Below the pieces are notes generated by a model, which had not been told where the DNA came from, searched no databases, and saw nothing but the letters and a program-made list of their open reading frames with translations. 64,000 bases of DNA from Siphonodentalium dalli (lineage: Eukaryota > Mollusca > Scaphopoda > Gadilida > Siphonodentaliidae): assembly GCA_032622095.1 (NCBI GenBank), contig CP136065.1, positions 246,511,474 to 246,575,473 of the forward strand. Reading direction: 5' to 3'. Both the position numbers and the translations under genes were made by a program. Position 1 is the stretch's first letter; each line of letters starts with the position of its first letter. Of the stretch, positions 34,727 to 48,524 are shown piece by piece.

Positions 34727-35022
34727 AGGGGTAGGTACACTAAATCTGGCCATTTATTGAACCATCTTTTTTATACTCAACAGAATATATGCGACAAATG
34801 AATGAATTTGAGCCATGGATTAGTGCAAAATAAACTCATGTGCTCTATGAATGATGCAAACAACATGGTAATTATAATGAAAATGATTTAATGACTCGAG
34901 CCATAAACTCATTTTAATTATAATTACCATGTTGTTATACATGTTATACATATATTCTGTTGAGTATAAAAGGAGATGGTCCTATAAAGGTCCGGATTTA
35001 TTGTACAGTCCCTCTTTAAGAA
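34727..35022. mobile_element. Solo palindromic element related to 926-2247
   Basis: TTAAAGGGG at the left and CCCTCTTTAA at the right; arms contain 'ttgagccatggattagtgca' and 'caacatggtaattataatga' with mirrors. It shows the uninterrupted structure of the outer element at 926-2247. Confidence 0.8.
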
Positions 35023-37071
35023 CATATCTTGAAATTATCAGAAAACTTTAAAAATGTTGTGGTGAGGTAATCCCATCATGGTTAGCATGTAGTGTTGAGG
35101 TGGTCCCATGGTTACCAACTTGGAATGTCATGGTGTAAAGAAGTCACTTGCTAAAATCCCGCTGGCTGTCATTTGAACATCACACTTTCTTGTCGCCTTC
35201 CACAAGCGACTCAAACTGGGATGCTTGCCTGTAAAAAAGGCTGTAATGAATCATTCCTGCTATGATATGATAAGTATCATGATTATTGCTCACAATTTGA
35301 TATGCATATCGCGATTCTTATTATTGAAATTGTAACCCGCAGTGACGAATAGTGGCCTGAATGATAATTCCATTTGTAATAGCATACCATTCCATGTGAA
35401 AGCTTAAATAGCCTCACGAAAACAACTGAATTTATACTTTAGCTTCAGTTGGACATGTTGGATTTCAGAGTAATGTATAATTTATGGATTTTAGTCATCG
35501 TTTGCATGAGCTATAAGCCACATGTGGTGCTGTATTAAGTATTATGAACTGCTTTGTTGGTATAATATCAATGTTTGGAAACAATTCACAATATCACAGA
35601 CATATTTAAAACAATACCTTAATGTCACAGACATACTTAAAATGATACAGAATATCACAAACATATTTAAAACAATAAGACATATTTAAAACAATAAGAC
35701 ATATTTAAAACAATAAGACATATTTAAAACAATACACAATGTCACAGACAAACTTGCTCAAAAAAATTGCTCATCAAGAAATAGCTTAAAACAGATGGCG
35801 AAATTTTGGTGTGAAAAAAACAGACAATTGAAACATGACAATCTATCTTGAAATTATCAAAAACTATACACCATGTGATGCTTTAATTTAATTAATAATT
35901 TAATAATTCAGTCAAATAAGTACTGAAAAAATCACCTCATAATTAATTTAATAATTTAGTCAATTATTGACTTTGAAAAAATTACCTCAGAATTAATTTA
36001 ATAATTTAGTCAAATAATTAACTTAATAATTTAATTAAATAATTAGTTAATTTAATACTTTCGTGAAAATATTAATCCCTTCTTAAATCTAGCAAAATTC
36101 CTTATTTAAATTGTCACAAATTTCTGATTTTGTTATATTTTACTTTTAAAACACTGACTCGATCTATTTCAGATATAAGATTAAGGGGCGATTTCGCTAA
36201 GGTGGATGAAAAACATGTGCATGGTGTTCTGAATTTAATCCACACCTTGGCATCTTGTAAGCCCAGTCCTTGATTTGGGATTCTAACTTTCATTCATGGT
36301 ATCAGTAATTAACATATTAAATCAGGTTTTAATTTTGATGAGAAAACCATCAACTATTCAGCGTACTTGAAAATGACTCAGTTACATAATAATGCTTTGG
36401 CGAGGAGTTGATAATGTCAATGAAATGTAGTTCTAGTTATCATATTCAACAGGTTGGTGCTGAAAATATTTATTAAATGGTATTATTTCTGCTGAATAGA
36501 TGGTCTCAAGTGACAGGTGTGAAATAAACTAGTGACTAAGTAAAGCTTAACAAAACTCCTATATTAATCATTATATAGTCATTATGTCAACACTAAAGGA
36601 GGGTAAATTTTTACTTTTGTCTTTGTTCATGTCGCACTGTTCCATATTTTATCACACATATCATCCAATATTCTTACATGATACATGTCTCTATTATACA
36701 TTCACGATACATGACTAATATTTAGTTATACCATTGCATGATACATGACTATTATACTGTTCTACCATTGTACGATACATGACTATTATAGGGTTTTATT
36801 ATATGACTCAATATTTTCACTAAATACCACCATTGTTTGGTGATGGTTTTCTGATTAATCGGATCATGATAGTATCGTGATCCGATTCCATACCATGCGT
36901 TTCTGAGTCAGAACGAGGCTCCTGAACTATTTTCAATTGAGACACTTCTTAAAATTGTTGTTGATTAAATTGTTGCGATTCGTTCATTAAATTTGAATTC
37001 AACTTGTCACCCTTTTCGCAATAAAATTTCTGAGAATAATTAAGTCCAATTGGTCATATAATAAACATATT
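35023..37071. other. Intergenic, AT-rich; small local repeats only
   Basis: It contains 'agacatatttaaaacaata' repeats (35600-35730), 'aatttaataatttagtcaa' repeats (35880-36050) and dispersed 'gatacatgactattata' phrases (36680-36790). No gene seen. Confidence 0.5.
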
Positions 37072-37230
37072 ATTACTACAGTGAAGTGATGCGAGTCTCC
37101 ACATCACGTCTCGTTGAGAAGGTGAGATCACGGATCAGACTCGCAGCCTACGGCAGCTCATCTGATCCGTGATATCACCTTCTCAATTCGGCGTGATATG
37201 GAGACTCAGATCACTTCACTGTAGTGATAA
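37072..37230. mobile_element. Palindromic MITE (TTACTACAGTGAAGTGAT)
   Basis: Arms ctacagtgaagtgatgcgag ... gaaggtgagatcacggatca, mirrored to 'tcacttcactgtag'. About 75-bp arms and a short loop. Confidence 0.82.
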
Positions 37231-38807
37231 TCTCTTATACCATTGTATGATACATGACTATTATACAGTATACCATTGTATAATATGTATCTATTGTACG
37301 GTATACCATTTTACAATACATGTCTATTTATATGGTTATACCATGGTACTTACATTGTTTAGGGTTTCTCTTGATAGTCGTCATTTTTGCCACAGGACAT
37401 GCACAAAAAACAACATAACAATTATTACCCATCATTCTGCTACAACTCTTTCTCGTTAACCGCGGAAAGGAGAAAAATGCTCCAAGAATATGAAGAGAAA
37501 AGATCTTATTGTACTTATTTTTGTATAATAATTAATTACAAGTTTACTTACAATTATTTGAATTGTGTGTCAATAAGGGTAACTCTGTTTATTTATTACA
37601 GAGTTGTAAAAGCCAATGTTCAACCCCGAACTGTGATTGCTAATTATTATTATCCGCCATTGCCCAATTCCAATTTTGGTTATCAGCTGATCAATTCTTT
37701 GATTGGTGACACAGTGACCCATTTACAGTGTGGCTCACTTAGATGCCAATTCTATTGTATTGAAGAGGGTTATATCTAAAAATTGTTGTCAGTCCCTTTG
37801 TCTGTTTCCTAGTTTTGGCTGATGTTTTTTGAATTTGTTATTTGTTCATTTTGCATTCAGTGTTTGTTGTTGGATGTGATGTATCAGCAATAACTTACCT
37901 TTCACCATTAATCAACATGATTTGACTCATTTCTATCACCTGAAAAGGCAATCAAAATGAGAGTTTCCTGCATTATATTTGGTTCTACGAAATCAGTGGT
38001 CACTCTGTTTAAAGACGTATTCAGCATTCAAGACCCCATTTAAAACAACACAAAATATAATTTATTATTATCCATCCCTTAACTAACACCATTTCCGATT
38101 GGGCAAAAGCCACCACGTGATAGTCCTGGAAAAAGTCATATTGGACTCCCGAAAGTCATCCCGACTGTACAATATCACTTTTTTATTGGGACTCCGTGAT
38201 GTCACGAATGAACTCTATTGCGAAATGAATCGGTGAAATTGTGATGCGCGCGCGCGACACTGATGGATTTTAGCAGACGTTTCACTTCCGCATTGAGTTT
38301 TTTCTTGTACTCGTCCAGGTTGTGTTGAAAAGTCATGGACTCGACACTGGCGTGTCTCGTCCAATATGACTTTTCACCACAACCTGGACTCGTACAAGAA
38401 AAACACATACTGTACACAACATTGTATAATAACTTTATAGCATCACATTTCCCTTTGTTTAATATTGAAAACCAAATGCAACATACTCTTCCAGTACATT
38501 TGGTCTGTAAATCCCGCTATAAACTGGGGACTCATTGTAGATCATCTATATGTTCATCATTCATTAAAACAATTTCAGCCCATTATTTTCCCATTCACAA
38601 TGATTCACACACTTACTCTTACCAAAGTTTTCTTAATCCTTCCATCTTTATTGAGTTGTCTGTCCTTTCCAGCATTGTTGTTTATTTTTGCCCTATGCTT
38701 GTTGTACTTTGTCCGGGTGAACCCTAAATCTAGTATTGTCAATGTCAGAACCATAATTTAGGACCCTGTCGTTCTAGCACCAGGACTCACAAATTTTATT
38801 TGTTGCT
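37231..38807. other. Intergenic; hairpin at 38304-38403, no supported gene
   Basis: A 45-bp inverted pair (TTCTTGTACTCGTCCAGGTT ... aacctggactcgtacaagaa) lies at 38304-38403, making a tight hairpin. Open frames of 96-130 codons here are AT-rich with no recognisable domain. Confidence 0.5.
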
Positions 38808-39363
38808 TTAACCCTTTCAGTGCCAAGTACAATTTTTGTATCAACCCATATTTCCTTGATCATTTTTCAAATTTATTGATTATAATAATATGATACATTG
38901 ATGGAAAGAGCTCTTAGAGGGGGGGGGGATGGATTGAAGGGACGGGAGTCTCAAGAAATAACTAGTCGTTGATAACAAAAACAATTATCTTCCTGATAAT
39001 AATACTGAATACGAGTCATGCGATGTGACAATGTTGTAAGATCACACGTGTGCTGACCCTTTGATGTTTCGTTTTGACGTCGGCAGGCTGTTAAATGTAG
39101 CCTTCAAAGAGCCGACACACCGCGTTTGATGTTGTTCCGTCAATCTCGGATTCATTTTAATTGACGGAGACAGATTAACCCTCTTATAGCCAGTTATAGC
39201 TGACCATCACAGTGATCATACACTATAATAGTGATGTTACGGTTAACCGACCACGGCAAATCCGTGACCGGTCACGGCCATAGTTGGTGGTTAACCGCAT
39301 AACCGTCCCAGCTCTACAAAACATAGTTGATACAAAAATCGTACTTGGCACTGAAAGGGTTAA
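38808..39363. mobile_element. TTAACCCTTTCAGTGCCAAG element
   Basis: TTAA both ends, with right end 'gtacttggcactgaaaggg'. The left subterminal 'tttttgtatcaacccatatt' is mirrored only partly on the right. Related to 8991-9950 and 44542-45140. Confidence 0.82.
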
Positions 39364-39400
39364 ATATCTGGTGATATGGGACTACCTAGACTGCTGTTTA

Positions 39401-39800
39401 CGGGATCCCCCAATCGTTGCTTGGTGATTATTACATGTATTGCATATATTATTTGTTACTAAATCAATAAATACTTATTTATTAGCGTAACTTGGTCAAA
39501 ATCTATGTGGAATTATGTCCAATGTTTGCACCATCAGATGTCAATGGTACCATATGCACTGAAAGTTTTCATTGGCACCAAACTAACACCATTTGGCACC
39601 AGTTTGGCAACAATGCTACCCTCAAAGGTTTTCATATTACCGGTAGTGTTTTCATTTCGGATTCATTCAGGCCTACATTGACCTGTAACACACCACAGTA
39701 TTTTCAATTAAATAATATCTCTTGTTTAATTTGTATGAAATATACCAGGAACAAAGAGGATATAAATGAAACATATTGCAGGTATTTGTACTGATGTCTC
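39401..39800. repeat. Dispersed repeat shared with 44720-45025
   Basis: gggatcccccaatcgttgct through 'caaaatctatgtggaattat' and 'accatatgcactgaaagttt' recurs at 44720-45025 at about 90% identity. The open frame sharing MVKIYVELCPMFAPSDVNGT is present in both but broken early in the second copy. Confidence 0.82.
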
Positions 39801-39889
39801 ATTGTAGGAAATTCTATCAAATTAAATTTGGAGCCAAGTGATTTTGTTTGGTGCTAGAATCTTCGAAATCAGCATCAAATATATGAGGA

Positions 39890-42727
39890 GGCCTTGTCGA
39901 AAATGTCCAGAAAGATAAATTAAATATATGACGAGACACTGTCTAAAAATGTCCAGAAAGATAAATTAAATATATGACGAGACACTGTGTAAAAATGTCC
40001 AGAAAGATAAATTAAATATATGACGAGACACTGTGTAAAAATGTCCAGAAAGATAAATTAAATATATGACGAGACACTGTGTAAAAATGTCCAGAAAGAT
40101 AAATTAAATATATGACGAGACACTGTCTAAAAATGTCCAGAAAGATAAATTAAATATATGACGAGACACTGTCTAAAAATGTCCAGAAAGATAAATTAAA
40201 TATATGACGAGACACTGTCTAAAAATGTCCAGAAAGATAAATTAAATATATGACGAGACACTGTCTAAAAATGTCCAGAAAGATAAATTAAATATATGAC
40301 GAGACACTGTCTAAAAATGTCCAGAAAGATAAATTAAATATATGACGAGACACTGTGTAAAAATGTCCAGAAAGATAAATTAAATATATGACGAGACACT
40401 GTGTAAAAATGTCCAGAAAGATAAATTAAATATATGACGAGACACTGTGTAAAAATGTCCAGAAAGATAAATTAAATATATGACGAGACACTGTCTAAAA
40501 ATGTCCAGAAAGATAAATTAAATATATGACGAGACACTGTCTAAAAATGTCCAGAAAGATAAATTAAATATATGACGAGACACTGTGTAAAAATGTCCAG
40601 AAAGATAAATTAAATATATGACGAGACACTGTCTAAAAATGTCCAGTAAGATACATTAAATATATGACGAGACACTGTCTAAAAATGTCCAGAAAGATAA
40701 ATTAAATATATGACGAGACACTGTCTAAAAATGTCCAGAAAGATAAATTAAATATATGACGAGACACTGTGTAAAAATGTCCAGAAAGATAAATTAAATA
40801 TATGACGAGACACTGTCTAAAAATGTCCAGTAAGATACATTAAATATATGACGAGACACTGTCTAAAAATGTCCAGAAAGATAAATTAAATATATGACGA
40901 GACACTGTCTAAAAATGTCCAGAAAGATAAATTAAATATATGACGAGACACTGTGTAAAAATGTCCCGAAAGATACATTAAATATATGACGAGACACTGT
41001 CTAAAAATGTCCAGAAAGATAAATTAAATATATGACGAGACACTGTCTAAAAATGTCCCGAAAGATACATTAAATATATGACGAGACACTGTCTAAAAAT
41101 GTCCAGAAAGATAAATTAAATATATGACGAGACACTATCTAAAAATGTCCAGAAAGATAAATTAAATATATGACGAGACACTGTGTAAAAATGTCCCGAA
41201 AGATACATTAAATATATGACGAGACACTGTCTAAAAATGTCCAGAAAGATAAATTAAATATATGACGAGACACTGTCTAAAAATGTCCAGAAAGATAAAT
41301 TAAATATATGACGAGACACTGTCTAAAAATGTCCAGAAAGATAAATTAAATATATGACGAGACACTGTGTAAAAATGTCCCGAAAGATACATTAAATATA
41401 TGACGAGACACTGTCTAAAAATGTCCAGAAAGATAAATTAAATATATGACGAGACACTGTCTAAAAATGTCCCGAAAGATAAATTAAATATATGACGAGA
41501 CACTGTCTAAAAATGTCCCGAAAGATAAATTAAATATATGACGAGACACTGTCTAAAAATGTCCCGAAAGATAAATTAAATATATGACGAGACACTGTCT
41601 AAAAATGTCCCGAAAGATAAATTAAATATATGACGAGACACTGTCTAAAAATGTCCCGAAAGATAAATTAAATATATGACGAGACACTGTCTAAAAATGT
41701 CCCGAAAGATAAATTAAATATATGACGAGACACTGTCTAAAAATGTCCAGAAAGATAAATTAAATATATGACGAGACACTGTCTAAAAATGTCCAGAAAG
41801 ATAAATTAAATATATGACGAGACACTGTCTAAAAATGTCCAGAAAGATAAATTAAATATATGACGAGACACTGTCTAAAAATGTCCAGAAAGATACATTA
41901 AATATATGACGAGACACTGTCTGAAAATGTCCCGAAAGATAAATTAAATATATAACGAGACACTGTCTAAAAATGTCCAGAAAGATAAATTAAATATATG
42001 ACGAGACACTGTCTAAAAATGTCCAGAAAGATAAATTAAATATATGACGAGACACTGTCTAAAAATGTCCAGAAAGATAAATTAAATATATGACGAGACA
42101 CTGTCTAAAAATGTCCCGAAAGATAAATTAAATATATGACGAGACACTGTCTAAAAATGTCCAGAAAGATAAATTAAATATATGACGAGACACTGTCTAA
42201 AAATGTCCAGTAAGATAAATTAAATATATGACGAGACACTGTCTAAAAATGTCCAGAAAGATAAATTAAATATATGACGAGACACTGTCTAAAAATGTCC
42301 AGAAAGATAAATTAAATATATGACGAGACACTGTCTAAAAATGTCCAGAAAGATAAATTAAATATATGACGAGACACTGTCTAAAAATGTCCAGAAAGAT
42401 ACATTAAATATATGACGAGACACTGTCTGAAAATGTCCCGAAAGATAAATTAAATATATAACGAGACACTGTCTAAAAATGTCCAGAAAGATAAATTAAA
42501 TATATGACGAGACACTGTCTAAAAATGTCCAGAAAGATAAATTAAATATATGACGAGACACTGTCTAAAAATGTCCAGAAAGATAAATTAAATATATGAC
42601 GAGACACTGTCTAAAAATGTCCCGAAAGATAAATTAAATATATGACGAGACACTGTCTAAAAATGTCCAGAAAGATAAATTAAATATATGACGAGACACT
42701 GTCTAAAAATGTCCCGAAAGATACATT
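39890..42727. repeat. 46-bp satellite-like array, about 61 copies
   Basis: Unit ATATGACGAGACACTGTCTA followed by aaaatgtccagaaagataaa and ttaaat. Variants are GTG/GTC, CCAG/CCCG and AAATT/ACATT. A rare variant pair (CTGAAAATGTCCCG followed by ATATAACGAG) occurs at 41921 and 42427, 506 bp apart, which is eleven units, indicating local higher-order duplication. No coding frame. Confidence 0.97.
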
Positions 42728-43058
42728 AATGGACAATGATGGAGATTGGTAGTTTCCTCTAATGCTTTTACCAAAGTTTACAATCATATGATTTTTCACG
42801 ATTTGTGGAGTGATCTTTTGTTCGAAAACTGTGGTAAGAATATTAGAGAAAACTACCAAGAAAATTGGCTCAAATGGGGTATTATAGCTGGTCATATGCT
42901 CGTCACTATAAAATTATTTTGCCATCCTGGTGCCATGGGGGTCTATTTGAAATAATCTTTTGCCTGATATTTTTTTCAAAATCCGCAATTTTTATTTTGT
43001 GTACTCATCAACTTGAGACTAATTAATTCACGGCAGAATCTCTGTCTCTGGTATCGTT

Positions 43059-43305
43059 CATCTGAAGTTATCATCTGTAACTCATATTACTGAGATGTAA
43101 ACTGAAGTTATCATCTGTAACTCATATTACTGAGATGTAAACTGAAGTTATCATCTGTAACTCATATTGCTGAGATGTAAACTGAAGTTATCATCTGTAA
43201 CTCATATTGCTGAGGTGTAAACTGAAGTTATCATCTGTAACTCATATTGCTGAGATGTAAACTGAATTTATCATCTGTAACTAATATTGCTGAGGTGTAA
43301 ACACT
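43059..43305. repeat. 40-bp tandem array, about 6 copies
   Basis: Unit ACTGAAGTTATCATCTGTAA followed by ctcatattactgagatgtaa. Confidence 0.95.
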
Positions 43306-43343
43306 CTTCTGTGCTACACCACACAAGCTATACATATTAGGAG

Positions 43344-43802
43344 CAAGCCTGAGTTTAGTGTGCCTGTCATTTGCAGAATGAGATCCCCAGAAGGTGAATT
43401 TAGTGGCGCTATCCCGCATATCGGGCTAGCATCATTAAATTAACCCTCTGGGGACCTCATTCTGCTTAGGCCTCATCTTCTCTGGAAAGTTTCTTTATTA
43501 TCAAATTTCTATAGAAATGGATTTACATAGATGCTATCTCTTTTTTAGTTTAGTTTCTCTATAACCTAAAATTGGCAGACGACACATTGCATAATTGAGG
43601 TTCCCATGGATGTACATCACTATATTCACCATTTGGGAACTTCAATCTGAGTCTATGTATCCCGTAGCAGATGAGGCCATGCAGAATGAGGTCCCCAGAG
43701 CATAAATTTGGTGATGCTAGCCCGCTATGTGGGATAGTGTCACTAAATTCACCCTCTGGGGACCTCATTCTGCAAATGACAGGCACACTAAACTCAGGTT
43801 TG
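43344..43802. mobile_element. hAT-like CAAGCCTGAG element
   Basis: Ends CAAGCCTGAGTTTAGTGTGC / GCACACTAAACTCAGGTTTG with two hairpins and the middle segment, closest to 19999-20454. No matching flanks. Confidence 0.83.
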
Positions 43803-44210
43803 CCCACCCTGCTGCTGTTATGTTTCTTCATGTGGTGCATTTTATAAAGATTTGTTAACATATTGATCATATTTATTTATCACACACTCACACACAACAT
43901 GTATATATAAACCAGGGTTCCCACTGATTCATTCTTGAAAAGTCTTTCTTTCTGTCCTTGAAAAGTACTTTAATTTAAGTATCTTTTCTTTAAAAAATAT
44001 TTGGAATTGAGATAAATATTGTGTTTGGAACACATTATGCTGTATTTCCAATCAGAAAAAGAAAGTGATGATTGTACGTAAATTAATTATAGCTGATGGA
44101 TTATCTCTTTAAATAACAAATTTAGATAGTTTCATGGGTATGAAATAATACTTATGAGTTGCAAATCCCTGCCCAGAAACGATTCTATCACAAAATGAGT
44201 TGTTGGGATA

Positions 44211-44406
44211 TACAGTAATGCCCTAAGTTAGTAATCGAGTAATTTTTCAGGATTTAGTCGGAAATATGGCATGTTGCCATTTATCGGAAAGCTCTCACTG
44301 AGAGCTTTCCGATGAATGGCAACAAGACATATTTCCGACTAAATCCTGAAAAATTACCCATAATTCTGCTGTGGTTAAGAAGTCGATTACTTAGGGCATT
44401 ACTGTA
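44211..44406. mobile_element. Palindromic MITE family C
   Basis: TACAGTAATGCCCTAA ... TTAGGGCATTACTGTA. Arms meet at ctctcactgagag. The left arm lacks about 20 bp present in the right. Confidence 0.88.
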
Positions 44407-44541
44407 TTTCATTATTTGAATAGCTTGCTGATATCTTAGGAAAATACAGAAAAAAACGAATGTTGAAATTGCCAGGTGTGATGTCTTGACACCATTTTCG
44501 AGAAAATTATGATGTTGATTCCCAGCCCTGACGGCAATATT

Positions 44542-45140
44542 TTAACCCTTTCAGTGCCAAGTCCGATTTTTGTATCAACCCATATTTCCTTGATCATTTT
44601 TCAAATTTATTGATTATAATAATGTGATACATTGATTGCTCTTTCCATCAATGTATCACATTATTATAATCTATAAATTTGAAAAATGATCAAGGAAATA
44701 TGGGTTGATACAAAAATAGGGATCCCCAATCTTTGCTTGGTGATTATTACATATATTTGTTACTAAATCAATAAATACTTATTTATTAGTGTAACTTGGT
44801 CAAAATCTATGTGGAATTATGTCCAATGTTTGCGCCATCAGATGTCAATGGTACCATATGCACTGAAAGTTTTCATTGGCACCAAATTACACCATTTGGC
44901 ACCAGTTTGGCAACAATGCTATCCCCAAAGGTTTTCATATTAGTGTTTTCATTTCGGATTCATTCAGGCCTACATTGACCTGTAACACACCACAGTAATT
45001 CAATTTAAAAATATCTCTCTTGTTTAATTTGTAAGAGCTCTTTCCATCAATGTATCACATTATTATAATCAATAAATTTGAAAAATGATCAAGGAAATAT
45101 GTGTTGAAACAAAAATCGGACTTGGCACTGAAAGGGTTAA
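44542..45140. mobile_element. TTAACCCTTTCAGTGCCAAG element containing the 39401-type repeat
   Basis: TTAA both ends; ends CCCTTTCAGTGCCAAGTCCG / mirror. The left arm is a complete inverted pair (about 44555-44715). The dispersed repeat 44720-45025 follows, then another copy of the inner arm (45030-45110). Confidence 0.82.
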
Positions 45141-47370
45141 ATTGGTTGGAATTATATAATACAATTTCTGTTTTTGGAGTAAAATATTACTATGTCCAAT
45201 AGTCCCTTTAACAATGTCCTTAGTCTTAAATATTCCACAGATTAGATTTGATTCTCAGATATCGGTGGGAACCCTGTCTTGGTAAACACATATGTATATA
45301 TATGGGGGGTATAAATGTGTGAATGACGCCATTATGATGGGGATGGAAGTGGGTGTGATAGTGGTAAATTCTTTTTATGGACACACATTATTTATTAGAT
45401 CATTTATTTTGTAATATATTGTTAGTTTCATTTCATACTAATATATATTTTCAATAAATGTTTTATCAAACACACTGATTTTACTTTGAATATATATAAC
45501 ATTGTATTCTGGAACATGTCCCAAGTAGACTTTAAAGGCACGGATGGCCTTCGCGATTGGTATTGCTGTTAAAAAAGTCACATCCTTTAAAACTGCCATA
45601 AACATAAAGAATATTAAAATATAGACAGATTTTGTTCTTGTACCAATCATAACTATCGCATAAATAGCATGCTATTGTCAAGATCGTATGCCTTGTTAGT
45701 AAACATAAGCCATATTATGATGCAGTACAGTGTGTAGTGTGCAATATGCAAAACACTCAACACCAGGGAGACCCCACTTGGTACTTTGGTCAAAATTGAC
45801 ACCATATTGTTTGCAACATACTGATATAGCGCTTGCTAATCCTCATCACTCAAGATTTTGATGTTGAATGGGTCATCGTGAATCTTTCTATACCCAAAAA
45901 ATTGCCACCGTATTGAGTGTTTTGCTTATCGCACACTCTTTATGTACTATATATAAACAAACGCTGACAAATGCTCCGTTCACACAAAGTGTGTTTTGTG
46001 TGTAATATCACATTCATACAATCATTATACTATACTATTAGTATATTCTTGAGGGAATTCATAATTTGATAACTTTTATTTAAAACCTACAAACAAGGCC
46101 ATGCATTCCTTTAGAATGAGCATGATGGTACATGTTTATACTTATAGTCAAAGATTTGGGACATGTAGCATGCAGCAAAGAACACAAGGGTCGTCCCTGT
46201 CTGAAGACGAAGCCTTCTAAAAGTGGGAGGAGTGATAAATGAACACCATAGCCTGAATTTAGATCTCCACTTATTTCACAATATGACTGTTGAAAGTGAC
46301 ATTAAACCCAAACTAGAGATGGGCCTGTCCCAGTTGGGACTAAGGTATATCCCCGCACTCAACATGTTATTTGAATGTAGTAGCCATTACTATATATTGG
46401 GCACTGAAATTATGTGAACAGGTAACCCTAAATCCCCAAGCCCTAACACTAATCTTGAACCTCTTAACCCTTAATCCTAATCCTAAAACCTATTGACTGA
46501 AAAATGTAGAAATAAAAGCTCGGACAAAATTATGCATTTTGAGAAGATTTTGTAAGTTGAAAAAGGGGGCTAACTCCAAAAAAAATCGGACAGACCTCAT
46601 AATCAAATTATGCATTTTGAGAAGATTATGTAAGTTGAAAAAGGGGGCTAACTCCACCAAAAAAAATCGGACAGACCACAGGTTTTCAAGGTACTAAATA
46701 TCTGTGCCGAGTTTCAAAAATATTGACCAGAAAATGTAGGAATAAAAGCTCGGGGACAAAATTGTGTCCACGGACGGACAAGCTGATTTCCAGTATACCC
46801 CCCCCCCCCACAACTCGTTGCGGGGGGGGGGGGGGTATAATTAACTAACTAATCTTTATATATCCTGATTTTGAAAACAAATTTGTTTTAGATGCTATAT
46901 TTGGATTTAATTATAAGGAACATCAAGATGACCGAAAAAATTCTTTTCTTTAGAGTTATTGCTTCTTTCTTGACTGAAAATAACTTGAATTCCATCGAGA
47001 TATGGGTACTCCTCATACAACCTCATACAATTTGCATGATATAGACTTATTCCTTGCGGACATTGTTACAAGTTGAAGTTGTGTGATTTTTATGTTGAGC
47101 TCAGTGTTCAGTTTGCCTGATATATTTGTCCCTCAGTTCTTAAATTTGAAAGTTTTTAATAGATAGTCATTTGTGGGTGCCTTAATGGTGTGACACACTC
47201 CTCCTGGACTGTTAATTGTTCTGAATCATGAGTTCAGTCCGTCCATCTCATGGGTAGCTGAGGAATTAGGCATACAACAGTTACTGTCAAAAGGAATGTT
47301 TTATGTATATTATGAATTTTCACAGGCTTCAGTTGAAGAAAATAAACCCGACAGATGAATATGATTGCAG
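45141..47370. other. Intergenic; C/G-tract hairpin, no supported gene
   Basis: At 46500-46740 'gaaaaagggggctaactcca' repeats twice. At 46798-46834 a run of about 12 C pairs with a run of about 14 G across 'acaactcgttg'. A related, inverted C-tract plus 'gtatactggaaattg' sequence is at 52662-52760. Confidence 0.55.
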
Positions 47371-47803
47371 CGTGTCTGTCATTTGCAGAATGAGGTCCCC
47401 AGAGGGATAATTTAGTGATGCTATCCTGCATAGCGGGCTAGCATCACTAAATTCACCCTCTGGGGACCTCATTCTGCTTAGGCCCTCAACTGATATGGCA
47501 GACCTAGGATCAGATTGAAGTTCCCCAGTTGAAGTTGGTGATGTTCACCCATTGGGCACCTCAATTATGAATTTTATCTTCTGCAAATTAGGGGATATAG
47601 AAACTTCCTAGAAGGGAAATGTAACTTAAAACAATCTTAATTTGATACTATAGATACTTTCCCAGAAGATGAAGCCTAAGTAGAATGAGGTCTCCAGAGG
47701 ATGAATTTGGTGATATGCTAGCTCACTGCGCGGGATAGCATCACTAAATTCACCCTCTGGGGACCTCATTCTGCAAATGACAGACACACTATTTGCAGGC
47801 TTG
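47371..47803. mobile_element. hAT-like element with deleted left terminus, TSD 7/8
   Basis: Starts directly at CGTGTCTGTCATTTGCAGAA (CAAGCCTTG missing) and ends ACACACTATTTGCAGGCTTG. Flanks gattgcag / ggttgcag agree at 7 of 8. Confidence 0.8.
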
Positions 47804-48189
47804 GGTTGCAGGCATTTTATATCGACTGTTTATCACTGTTTATTGTCGGCTCAGTCTGATTAAAACTAGACTGCATGTTGTCAGCTTTGCTACCTTTCAA
47901 ATGTTTTAACGTAAAACGCTGTGCCCACTAATATTTGTAAAATATAGCCTCTTATTGACATATGAATTTTTCAAAAGTGGCACTCTTTAACGGCGCACTG
48001 AGAAAAGAATCCAGGACAATATGACTAACTTAGGGTTAGTTACAAGTACATGTAGTCATTTTGACAAACCCATACCCTTTTGCAAGTTGCTATGAATAAT
48101 TCTGTCCTTAGTCATAGTGACTAAGTTACACAAAGAATATTTACAACCTGCAGTGTTTTGAGATAATGCATATTTTTTTGATTGGGTGA

Positions 48190-48300
48190 GATTAGAATCC
48201 CGGCTGTGATGGTGCCTTGCGACTCAGTCTGATGTCAATACCACACGGTTACTGAAGAAATGGCCTTGGTTCGAATCCCGCTCAATAAAAAAATGTGCAT
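48190..48300 (+). other. tRNA-like / SINE-like fragment
   Basis: GGTTCGAATCC (about 48270) matches a pol III B box, followed by an A-rich tail (caataaaaaaat). Upstream 'ttgcgactcagtctgatgtc' could be a decayed A box. I could not draw a full cloverleaf, so I do not call a tRNA gene. Confidence 0.3.
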
Positions 48301-48524
48301 TGTTTCAGCTTCTAAATATCGGCGGCTTGTGTGTTATATATAGTCCCAGGTATGTACACAGAGCAATGCTCGGCATGACTCGGGAGACATGTCATGTCCA
48401 TATAACATGCAACTGTGCCAAAAATCTACCATATCTCATATATATTTTGATGACCTCTGTTTGTCTGTCTGTCTGTCTGTATGTATGTATGTTTGTTTGT
48501 CATTAATACAAATCTACGATTCTC

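Noticed and set aside
37387-37779. 130-codon + frame
   Set aside because: AT-rich, Tyr/Asn/Ile-heavy composition, no motif, and no support from neighbouring exons.
38202-38417. 71-codon - strand frame HNLDEYKKKLNAEVKRLL...
   Set aside because: It overlaps a tight hairpin made of inverted copies of its own 5' part. No splice context or known family, so a chance frame is likelier than a gene.
139-42727. CRISPR array
   Set aside because: The regular arrays have no unique spacers between repeats and the genome is eukaryotic; they are minisatellites.
48190-48290. tRNA gene
   Set aside because: A B-box-like GGTTCGAATCC is present, but I could not form acceptor and anticodon stems; more likely a SINE or tRNA-derived fragment.
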